Assembly: GCA_023433705.1 (NCBI GenBank)
Contig: JAEYUC010000043.1
Location: 1 to 64,000 of the forward strand
Origin: Pseudomonadota bacterium
Lineage (GTDB): Bacteria > Pseudomonadota > Gammaproteobacteria > Steroidobacterales > Steroidobacteraceae
Direction: 5' to 3'
Length of the DNA stretch: 64,000 bases
Position numbers and translations under genes: made by a program. The notes under the pieces were generated by a model, which had not been told where the DNA came from, did no database searches, and was given only the letters and a program-made list of their open reading frames with translations. Of the stretch, positions 55,225 to 63,506 are shown in pieces (the stretch's first letter is position 1; every line of letters begins with the position of its first letter).

Positions 55225-55797
55225 CTACCGCCTGCGCCACACCCAGGGCTCCACCCTCTTCTCCCCGGGCAACGCCCACAACCCCCTCTTCTGCTCCCTC
55301 GCGTCATTCTCTAACAAATACAGCGCCTCATTCCGCGCGTACTCCGCATCGAACCACGCCATCCCGCGCCGCATCATCTCCGCGTTGACGTTGAGATCGC
55401 CTATCCACAAGTGCACGACGGTGCGGCCGTACGAATCGGCTTCGACCACCTGCATCACGCACTGCTGATTCCCGACGATCTTCGCGAGCTCGTCGCGCGC
55501 CTCGCGCCCGAACGGCTGATCGATCTCGGGCGCATCGATGCCCGAGAGTCGGAACGTCATCTCGGCGCCCTGGATCTTTGCGACCAGCGTGTCGCCGTCG
55601 ATGACGCGCGCGGGTGGGCCGTAGAGCACGCGTTCATCGCCAGCGCGCGCGGGCTTGTCGGGGTCGAAGTCATTCTTGTTAGTGTTGTGGCAATGGCGCT
55701 CGCCGGTGCGGGAATTGACGTGGCAGCCGTTCTTGTCCATGCCGCCCGAGTGCGCGGCCGCTGGCAACGGCGCGATGAAACAAAGCGCGAGCGTCAT
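55225..55797 (-). CDS. Exported thermonuclease (SNase-like) with YHYH-type N-terminal motif
   Basis: A 190-residue nuclease. Signal peptide (MTLALCFIAPLPAAAHS), a short His/Cys-rich module (GGMDKNGCHVNSRTGERHCH) seen in many exported SNase proteins, then the staphylococcal-nuclease fold: VLYGPPARVIDGDTLVAKI, FRLSGIDAPEIDQPFGREARDEL with catalytic R/D/E, SYGRTVVHLWIGDLNVNAEMMRRGMAWF. It degrades nucleic acids, calcium dependent in studied members. The open frame runs on to 56082, but ATG at 55797 gives a proper signal peptide. Confidence 0.85.
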   Translation of the reverse strand: MTLALCFIAPLPAAAHSGGMDKNGCHVNSRTGERHCHNTNKNDFDPDKPARAGDERVLYGPPARVIDGDTLVAKIQGAEMTFRLSGIDAPEIDQPFGREARDELAKIVGNQQCVMQVVEADSYGRTVVHLWIGDLNVNAEMMRRGMAWFDAEYARNEALYLLENDAREQKRGLWALPGEKRVEPWVWRRR

Positions 55798-56173
55798 GAC
55801 TTGCAGCCATGCGGCTGTTGTCAGTCTTTGGCGGACCGGGTCTTTCGCGCATTGAGCCTCGCTTCGCAATACGCGACGTGCTCCGGTCTCTGTATTTGGG
55901 TAAACGCGGCTGATTGTCCGCTGGGCACTGCGGCATGGTGCGCGGAAAATTCCATGACGCGCCACAGGAAATAAGGTTGCGGTGTGCTTCCAGGCCATTT
56001 TCAGGTCTTCTGTTGCCGCAGGAAGGATTCTGCCAGCCAGAGAAGGCCTGAATGGCTTGGTTATTGCGATCGACCAATCCATGTTTCAAGCACTTGCGCC
56101 GAGCCTGTCACTGAATGCGACGGCTAGCGTCACTTCCCTTTGACTTTGTACGGCACTGCCGTATAGCCTGAGA
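55798..56173. other. Intergenic gap between thermonuclease and toxin-antitoxin pair
   Basis: No gene is recognised. The minus-strand frame continues from the thermonuclease through much of it but has no signal or family match, so I treat it as noncoding. Divergent promoters for both flanking units probably lie here. Confidence 0.45.
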
Positions 56174-56485
56174 ATGCTCACTTTCATCGAAACGCGGCTG
56201 TTCACGCGGCTGGCCAACGAACATCTGGGCGAGGATGGACTGCTGGCACTGCAAGTTCACCTGCTCGCTCAGCCCGAGATCGGAAAGGTGATACCGGGCT
56301 CTGGCGGCGTACGAAAGCTGCGATGGTCGATGCCTGGGCGAGGCAAGCGCGGCGGCTTGCGGGTGATTTATTTCCTTCGGCGAAAGCAGGCGGAAATCTG
56401 GTTGCTGACGCTGTACCCCAAGAACGTCTCAGACAATATTTCCACCTCGGTGCTCAGAAAGATCAAGGCATCAATCGATGACTAA
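56174..56485 (+). CDS. RelE/HigB-type toxin
   Basis: A 103-residue toxin of the RelE/HigB superfamily; family members cleave mRNA on the ribosome. Seen: MLTFIETRLFTRLANEHLGEDGLLALQ, VIPGSGGVRKLRWSMPGRGKRGGLRVIYFLRRKQAEIWLLTLYPKNVSDNI. The RVIYF strand and the basic GKRGG segment fit the family. The stop overlaps the antitoxin start by eight bases, giving the toxin-first order of HigBA/RelE-NadS pairs. Both parts look intact. Confidence 0.88.
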   Translation: MLTFIETRLFTRLANEHLGEDGLLALQVHLLAQPEIGKVIPGSGGVRKLRWSMPGRGKRGGLRVIYFLRRKQAEIWLLTLYPKNVSDNISTSVLRKIKASIDD

Positions 56486-56750
56486 GGCAAAACGCAATAT
56501 CGGCAAAGAGATCCTGGATGGACTTCAGGAACTGCGCCGCGGCGAGCGCGGACGCGTCACCGTGATGCCGGACGTTGCACAGATCCGCGAATCAACCGGG
56601 TTGTCACAGGCGCGTTTCGCTCAGCTGCTCGGAGTGTCGCCGCGAACGCTGCAGGATTGGGAACAAGGAAGGCGCGCGCCATCGGGCGCGGCACGCACGC
56701 TGCTGCTGGTTGCCGCCCGAGATCCGAAGGCTCTTCTGGCGGTTGCGTAA
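56478..56750 (+). CDS. NadS/HigA-type antitoxin
   Basis: A 90-residue protein with a helix-turn-helix: MPDVAQIRESTGLSQARFAQLLGVSPRTLQDWEQGRRAPSGAARTLLLVAARDPKALLAV. It neutralises the toxin and represses the pair's promoter in studied homologues. It ends the toxin-antitoxin unit. Confidence 0.9.
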   Translation: MTKAKRNIGKEILDGLQELRRGERGRVTVMPDVAQIRESTGLSQARFAQLLGVSPRTLQDWEQGRRAPSGAARTLLLVAARDPKALLAVA

Positions 56751-56942
56751 ATCGATCAAAGTCATTCGCGGTCGCACGCGACCAATCGGGTTCACGGCTG
56801 ACATCGATGTCGATCCGGAATAGGTGGCGGAAAACTCCTATTCGGATATCGCTCGAGATGAAACCTGTCACTTGAGCCACTTCGCCTCGGCATATAGGGT
56901 GGCCTCCCCGGCCCCCTTCACGCCGCAATCGAATCGAACAGA

Positions 56943-58169
56943 ATGAAAAACCGCTCCATCCTCGCGCTCTGCGCAGCCGCGCTCGTTTCCACCAAGCCCA
57001 CATTCGCCGCGGACACGTTCACCGTCACGCTCGACGCACCGGTGCACGGGAAATTTCAGATCAATCCTGCGTTGCCCGCGGACGGCAAGTACCCCGCGGG
57101 AACCGTCGTCACGGTCACCACGCAACCCGATTCCGGCTACGCCTTCGACTCCGGCTACTACTCCGTCCCCGGCCGCTGGGGTGCGATGTACTACGAATCC
57201 ATGACGCCGACCTTCAAGGTCACCGTCGACAAGGACATGCGCATCGGCGCCTCCTTCGTCGAGCAATCCGCGGTCGACCACGTCAACGTGAAGCAGGACA
57301 TCGTCTACGCCAAGCCCGGCGTGAAGCCGCTCAAGTACGACGTGTTCACGCCGAAGGGCGCGAAGGCCCCGCTGCCCATCATCGTGATCATCCACGGCGG
57401 TGGCTGGGAAACCAACGACGAAAACATCATGCGCGCCCTCGCGCGCGAGCTCACGCGCGGCGGCAAGTTCGTCGTCGCGAGCATCGATTACCGCTGGGCC
57501 GGCAAGGCGGACGGCGACGCCACGCCCAACACGATGGCCAACCTCATCGAGGACGTGTTCGGCGCCGTCGCGCACATCATGGAACACGCGAAGGAATACG
57601 GCGGCGACCCGACGCGCATCGTGCTCACGGGCGACAGCGCGGGCGGTCACCTCTCCGCGGCGGGCTCACTGATGGTGGACAAGATCGGCGAGCGCGGCTT
57701 CGGCAAGACGCCGGGTGTGTTCGAGTTCAAGCCGTCCTATCTACCGAAGGGCAAGACGGTCGCGGACGTTCGCAAGGAAATGCTCGCGGCGATCAAGGCA
57801 GCGGCGCCGAGCTACGGTGTCTTCGGCGGCCCGTTCCTCAATCACTACTCCGACGATCCCGCGGCGGACGATTCCTGGAAGGCCGCGATCTCGCCCGCGC
57901 TCCACATTCCAAAAGCCTCCGAGCGCGCGGTGCCGCAGTACCTCACGCGCGGCACGAACGACATGCTGATCCGTGACGAGATGGTCAAGTCGTTCACGGA
58001 CGAGTTGGTCAAGGCCGGCCAACGCGTGCAGTACGTGCAGGTCGGCGGCGCGGGCCACGCGTTCTTCGACTGGAAACCGGACGCGGCGACGAAGGCCACG
58101 TTCCAGCAGTTCGGCGTCTACTACGCGGCGGAGATGAAGGCGTTCTTCGAGTCGGTGGTTAGCCGCTGA
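56943..58169 (+). CDS. Exported alpha/beta-hydrolase esterase
   Basis: A 408-residue hydrolase with signal peptide (ending TFAAD), an N-terminal InlB/Flg_new-like beta repeat (FTVTLDAPVHGKFQINPALPADGKYPAGTVVTVTTQPDSGYAFDS) and a hormone-sensitive-lipase/BD-FAE type catalytic domain: IIVIIHGGGWETNDE (oxyanion hole), VLTGDSAGGHLSAAGSLM (nucleophile serine), RGTNDMLIRDEM (acid) and GAGHAFFDW (histidine). Substrate unknown; with GH51 nearby, plant-polymer ester bonds are a guess. The hydrolase gene stands alone. Confidence 0.9.
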   Translation: MKNRSILALCAAALVSTKPTFAADTFTVTLDAPVHGKFQINPALPADGKYPAGTVVTVTTQPDSGYAFDSGYYSVPGRWGAMYYESMTPTFKVTVDKDMRIGASFVEQSAVDHVNVKQDIVYAKPGVKPLKYDVFTPKGAKAPLPIIVIIHGGGWETNDENIMRALARELTRGGKFVVASIDYRWAGKADGDATPNTMANLIEDVFGAVAHIMEHAKEYGGDPTRIVLTGDSAGGHLSAAGSLMVDKIGERGFGKTPGVFEFKPSYLPKGKTVADVRKEMLAAIKAAAPSYGVFGGPFLNHYSDDPAADDSWKAAISPALHIPKASERAVPQYLTRGTNDMLIRDEMVKSFTDELVKAGQRVQYVQVGGAGHAFFDWKPDAATKATFQQFGVYYAAEMKAFFESVVSR

Positions 58170-58196
58170 GCGGCGCGCCGAACTAGCAGACTCGGC

Positions 58197-58221
58197 AGGC
58201 GGGCTCGGAAGGAGCCCGCCT
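58197..58221. terminator. Hairpin after the esterase gene
   Basis: AGGCGGGCTC and GAGCCCGCCT form a ten-pair stem around GGAAG, with no T-run. It may stabilise the 3' end rather than end transcription. Confidence 0.6.
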
Positions 58222-58231
58222 ACGCGGGGAA

Positions 58232-58423
58232 TCAGCCGTGCTCGGGCCCCCGGAACGGCACATAGTTCGCGAACGACGTCGGGCTCCATGCGGAGTACGT
58301 CGGGGTCGGGGGCGGCCAGTCGGACCGGACGTCCTTCGGGCGCTCCTCGCGTTCTCCCCGCGCACATAAGGTCTCGTACGCAAGCCGTTGAATATACTGC
58401 CTTACTCCTTCCCCTTTCCGCAT
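58232..58423 (-). CDS. Small hypothetical protein
   Basis: Function not recognised. A 63-residue protein, MRKGEGVRQYIQRLAYETLCARGEREERP at the N-terminus and a proline- and aromatic-rich tail (WPPPTPTYSAWSPTSFANYVPFRGPEHG). The start is supported by GAGGAGGG about eight bases upstream. No homologue is known to me. Confidence 0.55.
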   Translation of the reverse strand: MRKGEGVRQYIQRLAYETLCARGEREERPKDVRSDWPPPTPTYSAWSPTSFANYVPFRGPEHG

Positions 58424-58601
58424 GGCGGTGCCCTCCTCGTGCAATGGGCGACACCATACCCCCATGGGACGACTGTCGCCAGTCGGAGTCAGTCTGAAAT
58501 CCTTGTCGGTGGGTCGCGACGTGTAAGTGTTCCGGCGGCACGGACGCGACGGGGGCTTGTCCTGCCCACGAACCCGGGCCGTGCCGCGTACTCTCCTCTT
58601 C

Positions 58602-59648
58602 ATGCGCGCGCTCACGGTCCAGCCGAAGCTTCCCCACAGCGCCCGCCTGGATGATCTTTCCGACGCCCCTGGGGAATCCCCGGGCCTCGCGCTGAATCCG
58701 GTCTGCGTCGGTCTCTGTGGCACGGATGCCGAAATCCTGCGGGGCGACTACGGCTGGGCGCCGCCCGGTCGCGAGCGGCTGGTCCTGGGCCACGAATGCG
58801 TCGCGCGTGTCGCGGAAGCCGGGGATGGATTCAATCGCGGCGAGCTCGTCGTCCCCATCGTGCGTCGTCCCGATCCGCTCCCCTGCGCCGCGTGCGCGGC
58901 GGGCGAATGGGACATGTGCCGCAACGGCGAATACACCGAGCACGGCATCAAGGCGCTCGATGGCTTCTGCGCTGAAAGCATTCGCGTGCGGCCGGATTTC
59001 CTGGTGCGCGTTCCGCCGGCGCTCGGCGCGCTCGGAGTCCTGGTGGAACCGGCATCGGTCGTGGCCAAGGCCTGGGAGCACATCGAGCGGATCGGCCGGC
59101 GCGCATTCTGGGCGCCGCGGCGAGTGCTCGTGACGGGTGCGGGACCCGTGGGACTGCTCGCGGCCTTGTTAGGCCGCCAGCGCGGACTCGACGTGACGCT
59201 GTTCGATCGCGCGACCGAGGGACCCAAGCCGCGCCTCGCCCGCGCCCTCGGCGCGCAATACGCGACCGGCAAGCTCGACGACCTGCTCGCCGACTCACTA
59301 CCGGACATCACGATCGAATGCACGGGCGCGACGTCCGTTATCGTGGAAGTCGTCGAGAACAACGCGAGCGCCGCGATCACCTGCCTCGTCGGCGTCTCGG
59401 GCTCGGAGCCCGCGATTCCGATCGACGTCGGTGCGCTCAATCGCGGCATCGTGCTCGAGAACGACGTCATCTTCGGCACGGTCAACGCGAACCGCCGCCA
59501 CTTCGAGCTCGCAGCCCAGGCGCTCGCGAAGGCGGATCCGGCCTGGCTCGAATCCCTCATCACCCGGCGCGTGCCCCTGGATAGATGGCAGGACGCCTTC
59601 GCGCGGCGCGAAGACGACGTGAAGGTGTTGCTGGAGGTGACGGCGTGA
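58602..59648 (+). CDS. Zinc-dependent sugar dehydrogenase (glucose 1-dehydrogenase-like)
   Basis: A 348-residue MDR-family dehydrogenase resembling the archaeal glucose dehydrogenase group. Seen: GLCGTDAEILRGDYGWAP and LGHECVARV (zinc ligands), PCAACAAGEWDMCRNGEYTEHGI (structural-type cysteines), LVTGAGPVGLLAALLGRQRGLDVTLFDR (NAD(P)-binding), IECTGATSVIVEVVE. It would oxidise glucose (or another aldose) to the lactone. The stop overlaps the start of the GH15 gene (GTGA), so the two are coupled. Confidence 0.88.
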   Translation: MRALTVQPKLPHSARLDDLSDAPGESPGLALNPVCVGLCGTDAEILRGDYGWAPPGRERLVLGHECVARVAEAGDGFNRGELVVPIVRRPDPLPCAACAAGEWDMCRNGEYTEHGIKALDGFCAESIRVRPDFLVRVPPALGALGVLVEPASVVAKAWEHIERIGRRAFWAPRRVLVTGAGPVGLLAALLGRQRGLDVTLFDRATEGPKPRLARALGAQYATGKLDDLLADSLPDITIECTGATSVIVEVVENNASAAITCLVGVSGSEPAIPIDVGALNRGIVLENDVIFGTVNANRRHFELAAQALAKADPAWLESLITRRVPLDRWQDAFARREDDVKVLLEVTA

Positions 59649-61471
59649 GCCGGCCGATCGAGGACTACGCCATCGTCGGCGACGGCGAGACCTGCGCGCT
59701 CATCGCGCGCGACGGCTCGATCGACTGGATGTGCTGGCCGCGTTTCGACTCGCCGGCGTGTTTCGCGGCGCTGCTCGGCACGCGCGATCACGGGCACTGG
59801 TCGCTCGCGCCCGTAGATGAATACCAGTGCACCCGGCGCTACCGGCCCGACACGTTGATCCTCGAGACCACGTTCACGACTTCCGAAGGCGAAGTCACGA
59901 TCATCGACTTCATGCCGCCGCGCGGCGAACGCTCGGACCTCGTCCGCATCGTGCGCGGCGTACGCGGCAGCGTCGCGATGTGCATGGAGCTCGTGATCCG
60001 CATGGACTACGGGTCGATCATGCCGTGGGTCACGCAACTGCGCGCGGGTGAGGACGGCCGCGCGCTCAACGAGCTCAACGCGATCGCGGGTCCGGACCGG
60101 CTGACACTGCGCACGCACGTCGCCATGCACGGCGAGAACCACCGCACCGTCGCCGCGTTCAAGGTGAAGGCCGGCGAGTCGGTGAAGTTCGTGCTCAACT
60201 GGTCGGCGTCATTCCATCCGGTGCCGGGCCTGATCGACGTCGACAAGGCGCTGGATGACACCGAGAGCTTCTGGCGCGACTGGGCCAGCCGCTGCACCTA
60301 CCATGGCAGCCGCTGGTGGGACGCGGTCGTTCGATCGCTGATCACGCTCAAGGCGCTCATCTACGAACCCACGGGCGGCATCGTCGCGGCGCCGACGACG
60401 TCGTTGCCCGAGCGGCTGGGCGGCGAACGCAACTGGGACTACCGCTACTGCTGGCTGCGCGACGCGACGTTCACGCTGCTCGCGCTCATGGACGCGGGTT
60501 ACATCGAAGAAGCCCGGCGCTGGCGCGAGTGGCTGGTGCGCGCGCTCGCGGGCGCACCCGCGCAGGCGCAGATCATGTACGGCATCCGCGGCGAACGTCG
60601 GCTCACGGAATGGGAAGTCGGCTGGCTGCCCGGCTACGCCGGCTCGAAGCCGGTGCGCATCGGCAACGCGGCCTATCTACAGCTCCAGCTAGACATCTAC
60701 GGCGAGGTCGCGGACGCGCTGCATCACGCGCGACTCGGCGGCATCGACTCGATGGACGCCGCGTGGGCGGTGCAGCGCACGCTGACCGAGCACCTGGAGA
60801 AGATCTGGTCGCAGAAGGACGAGGGCATCTGGGAAGTGCGCGGCCCGCGCCGGCATTTCACGCACTCGAAGGTGATGGCCTGGGTCGCGGTCGATCGCGC
60901 GATCATCGCGGCGGAGAAGTTCGGCCTGCCTGGTCCCGTCGAACGCTGGCGCACGTTGCGCGCGCGGATTCACAAGGACGTCTGCGATCACGGCTACGAC
61001 CGCAAGCGCAACACCTTTACCCAGTCGTACGGCGCGAAGGCGCTCGATGCGAGCTTGCTGATGATTCCGCTGGTGGGTTTCCTGCCGCCGCGGGATCCGC
61101 GCGTGCGCGGCACGGTGGAGGCGATCGGCCGCGAGCTCATGCAGGACGGCTTCATCCTGCGCTACCACACGGCGCAGGTGGACGACGGCCTCAGTGGGCA
61201 TGAGGGCGCGTTCCTGCCCTGCAGCTTCTGGTACGCCGACAATCTCGCGCTGCTCGGACGTGAAGAAGAGGCCGTGGAAATCTTCGAACGGCTGCTCACC
61301 TGCCGCAACGACGTCGGCCTGCTCGCGGAGGAATACGACCCGCGCGGGCGGCATCAGCTTGGCAACTTTCCGCAGGCGTTCTCGCACGTCGCACTGATCG
61401 GCAGCGCGTACAACCTCGAGCGGGCGGAGGAGACGAAGCCCGCGCAACAACGGGCCGCGCAGGCGCAGTGA
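59645..61471 (+). CDS. GH15 glucoamylase-like protein
   Basis: A 608-residue GH15 enzyme without signal peptide, so cytosolic. Seen: PIEDYAIVGDGETCALIARDGSIDWMCWPRFDSPACFAALLG (GH15 N-terminal super-sandwich), RNWDYRYCWLRDATFTLLALMDAGY with the general acid, WEVRGPRRHFTHSKVMAWVAVDRA, and EGAFLPCSFWYADNLALLGR with the general base. Substrate may be maltooligosaccharide, trehalose or branched dextrin. Start GTG at 59645 overlaps the previous stop. The pair with the dehydrogenase suggests release of glucose followed by oxidation. Confidence 0.92.
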   Translation: MSRPIEDYAIVGDGETCALIARDGSIDWMCWPRFDSPACFAALLGTRDHGHWSLAPVDEYQCTRRYRPDTLILETTFTTSEGEVTIIDFMPPRGERSDLVRIVRGVRGSVAMCMELVIRMDYGSIMPWVTQLRAGEDGRALNELNAIAGPDRLTLRTHVAMHGENHRTVAAFKVKAGESVKFVLNWSASFHPVPGLIDVDKALDDTESFWRDWASRCTYHGSRWWDAVVRSLITLKALIYEPTGGIVAAPTTSLPERLGGERNWDYRYCWLRDATFTLLALMDAGYIEEARRWREWLVRALAGAPAQAQIMYGIRGERRLTEWEVGWLPGYAGSKPVRIGNAAYLQLQLDIYGEVADALHHARLGGIDSMDAAWAVQRTLTEHLEKIWSQKDEGIWEVRGPRRHFTHSKVMAWVAVDRAIIAAEKFGLPGPVERWRTLRARIHKDVCDHGYDRKRNTFTQSYGAKALDASLLMIPLVGFLPPRDPRVRGTVEAIGRELMQDGFILRYHTAQVDDGLSGHEGAFLPCSFWYADNLALLGREEEAVEIFERLLTCRNDVGLLAEEYDPRGRHQLGNFPQAFSHVALIGSAYNLERAEETKPAQQRAAQAQ

Positions 61472-61624
61472 ACAGGGCCAGCCGTCGAACTCCCGTGAAT
61501 ACGAATTTTTCCTTACATAGCGCAGTTTTGCGTGCCATAGCGTCGTGCGATCCCGCGATACCATGATTCGAACGGCCAACCTTTTCGCTTGGCGCGAATA
61601 CTCGAGAGGTGTAGCGTGCAGGGC

Positions 61625-61852
61625 ATGTCAGGCTCCATGAAGAAGCTCGGGATAGATCGACTGAATGTCGAGCAACGCCTGTCTTTGATGGATGAGATCT
61701 GGGAAAGCCTCGAAGAGTCGTCGCTTCCGCTGAGTGACGCGCAACGAGTCGAACTCGAGCATCGCCTCGCGGATCATCAAACCAATCCTCAAGATGTCGT
61801 GAGTCTTGAGGAAGTAAGGACCAAAGTGCTGCCGCCTCGCGGCAGCAAATGA
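61625..61852 (+). CDS. Addiction module antitoxin component
   Basis: A 75-residue antitoxin-like protein: SGSMKKLGIDRLNVEQRLSLMDEIWESLEESSLPLSDAQRVELEHRLADH. It starts ATG at 61625 (61637 is an alternative) and overlaps the toxin by four bases (ATGA). Sister to the genes at 54981 and 17413. Confidence 0.85.
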   Translation: MSGSMKKLGIDRLNVEQRLSLMDEIWESLEESSLPLSDAQRVELEHRLADHQTNPQDVVSLEEVRTKVLPPRGSK

Positions 61853-62145
61853 CACGTTCAATTGTCTTCCGCCGAGCAGCCCAGGCGGAGTACGCCGAAG
61901 CGGCTCGGTGGTATGAAGAGCGAGCGTTCGGAGTCGGCTACCGATTCGTTGAGCACGTCGAACAGTCACTTTCGGCAGTCGCGGAAGCGCCTTTCAGGTC
62001 CGCAGTGCTTTTCGCGGGTATCCGTCGCGTAAAGATTCGCGGCTTCCCATTCTTCGGCTACTACGTTGTGGATGAAACTCGAATTGTGATCTTGGCCATT
62101 TTGCATGCGCGCCGCGATCCATCGGCTTGGCGCGGCCGCACGTAG
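61849..62145 (+). CDS. ParE/RelE-type toxin
   Basis: A 98-residue toxin of the plasmid stabilisation ParE family: SIVFRRAAQAEYAEAARWYEERAFGVGYRFVEHVEQSLSAV, VKIRGFPFFGYYVVDETRIVILAILHARRDPSAWRGR. This is the intact counterpart of the frameshifted toxin at 17130-17416. Gyrase or mRNA target is not decided by sequence. Confidence 0.88.
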   Translation: MTRSIVFRRAAQAEYAEAARWYEERAFGVGYRFVEHVEQSLSAVAEAPFRSAVLFAGIRRVKIRGFPFFGYYVVDETRIVILAILHARRDPSAWRGRT

Positions 62146-62161
62146 TGGGCTCCCGATGAAC

Positions 62162-62191
62162 AAAAAACCCCGGTGACTTTCGCCACCGGGG
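62162..62191 (-). terminator. Rho-independent terminator of fba
   Basis: CCCCGGTG (62168-62175) pairs with CACCGGGG (62184-62191); on the minus strand the hairpin is followed by six T. It follows the aldolase gene. Confidence 0.88.
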
Positions 62192-62221
62192 CCTTCGATC
62201 AATCGACTCTGCGTCTAACTA

Positions 62222-63115
62222 TCAGGTCTTCGACGCGTCGTAGATGCTCTGGATCGCCGCATCCAGCGTCTTGTTGAACTCGGCATCGCTCTGCTGCGCG
62301 GACAGGCCTTCCGACAGCGCGCGCGAGAAGCTCGCGATCATGCCGTTCTGGCGCGCGAGGCGCTTGTTCGACTCATCGCGCGAATAGCCGCCCGACAGCG
62401 CGACGACCTTCAGTACGCGCGGGTGCTTGATCAGCTCGGCGTAGAAGTTGTCGACTTCGGGAATCGTGAGCTTGAGCATCACCTGCTGATTGGCCGGCAG
62501 CTTGTCGAGCTCGGCGAGGATTTCCTGCTTGAGCACGGCTTCCGAACCCTTCTTGTCCGGGTTCTTGATATCCACTTCGGGCTCGACGATCGGCACGAGG
62601 CCCTTGGCGAGCACCTGGCGGGCGACTTCGAACTGCTGCTTCACGGCAGCCTTGATGCCGGCCGCGTTGTTCTGCTTGATGTCCGAGCGTTCCTTGGTGC
62701 CGAAGATGCCCTTGGACTTCGCCTTGTCGAGTAGTTTGTCGAGATCCGGCATGGGCTTCATGAGCTGCACGCCGTCCTTCTCGTCGGCGAGGCCCTTGTC
62801 GATCTTGAGGAACGGCACGACCTGCTTCGTGTTCCACAGGTAGTCGGCCGCCGGCTTGCCGCCGAAATCGCGATCCATCGTCGCTTCGAACAGGATCGCG
62901 CCGACGATGCGATCGCCGCCGAACACCGGGCTCGACACGATGCGGGTGCGCATCTGGTGCACGAGATCCATCATCTGCTGCTCGCCCGAGTAGGTGTTCT
63001 CTTCGATGCCGTAGAGCTTGAGCGCCTTCGGCGTGCTGCCGCCGCTCTGGTCCAGCGCTGCGATGAATCCTGGCTGGTTGCGGATCTTGGCTGCCTGTTG
63101 CTCGAAATTGCTCAT
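62222..63115 (-). CDS. Class I fructose-bisphosphate aldolase
   Basis: A 297-residue class I aldolase: FIAALDQSGGSTPKALKLYG, GGDRIVGAILFEATMD, NTKQVVPFLKIDKGL, GLVPIVEPEVDI, VMLKLTIPEVDNFYAEL with the Schiff-base lysine region and VVALSGGYSRDES for phosphate binding. Cleaves fructose 1,6-bisphosphate to DHAP and glyceraldehyde-3-phosphate without metal. AAAGGA precedes ATG at 63115. A terminator follows the gene. Confidence 0.93.
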   Translation of the reverse strand: MSNFEQQAAKIRNQPGFIAALDQSGGSTPKALKLYGIEENTYSGEQQMMDLVHQMRTRIVSSPVFGGDRIVGAILFEATMDRDFGGKPAADYLWNTKQVVPFLKIDKGLADEKDGVQLMKPMPDLDKLLDKAKSKGIFGTKERSDIKQNNAAGIKAAVKQQFEVARQVLAKGLVPIVEPEVDIKNPDKKGSEAVLKQEILAELDKLPANQQVMLKLTIPEVDNFYAELIKHPRVLKVVALSGGYSRDESNKRLARQNGMIASFSRALSEGLSAQQSDAEFNKTLDAAIQSIYDASKT

Positions 63116-63244
63116 TGAAATCGTCCTTTGGGGGTGGGTACGTAATTTTTGGAGGCGGGCATGGTAAGGGGGTCCCCGGGCCGGGGCAACCGGGGCGCAA
63201 TGCTCCCGATATGTCCACGGCCGGACATTGCAATGTCTTCGTAG

Positions 63245-63472
63245 TCAATGGGTTATGCGGGGCGGGCGCCGGCGCGCCGAGGGTGCTCCGAGGCTCGCAC
63301 GCAGCGCGACGGCCATGGCGGCCTCACCGCTCAGCAGCGACTTCCACCCGATTTCGATCCCTTTCCGACGGCCCTTCTTCGTGAGCTTGAACCCGTCGGG
63401 GTCGACGGTGAGCACGAACGCCTCCTTGCCTAACTTCAATTCCCGTTTGAGGGGCTTGTCGAGCCGGGTCAT
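63245..63472 (-). CDS. Small hypothetical basic protein
   Basis: Function not recognised. 75 residues, basic, beta-rich centre (LGKEAFVLTVDPDGFKLTKKGRRKGIEIGWKSLLSGEAAM). It resembles short chromosomal proteins of unknown role. It is divergent from the AraC-like regulator gene that starts at 63507. Confidence 0.6.
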   Translation of the reverse strand: MTRLDKPLKRELKLGKEAFVLTVDPDGFKLTKKGRRKGIEIGWKSLLSGEAAMAVALRASLGAPSARRRPPRITH

Positions 63473-63506
63473 GGCTTCACTCCTTTACTGGCCATACTCT
63501 CCCGTC

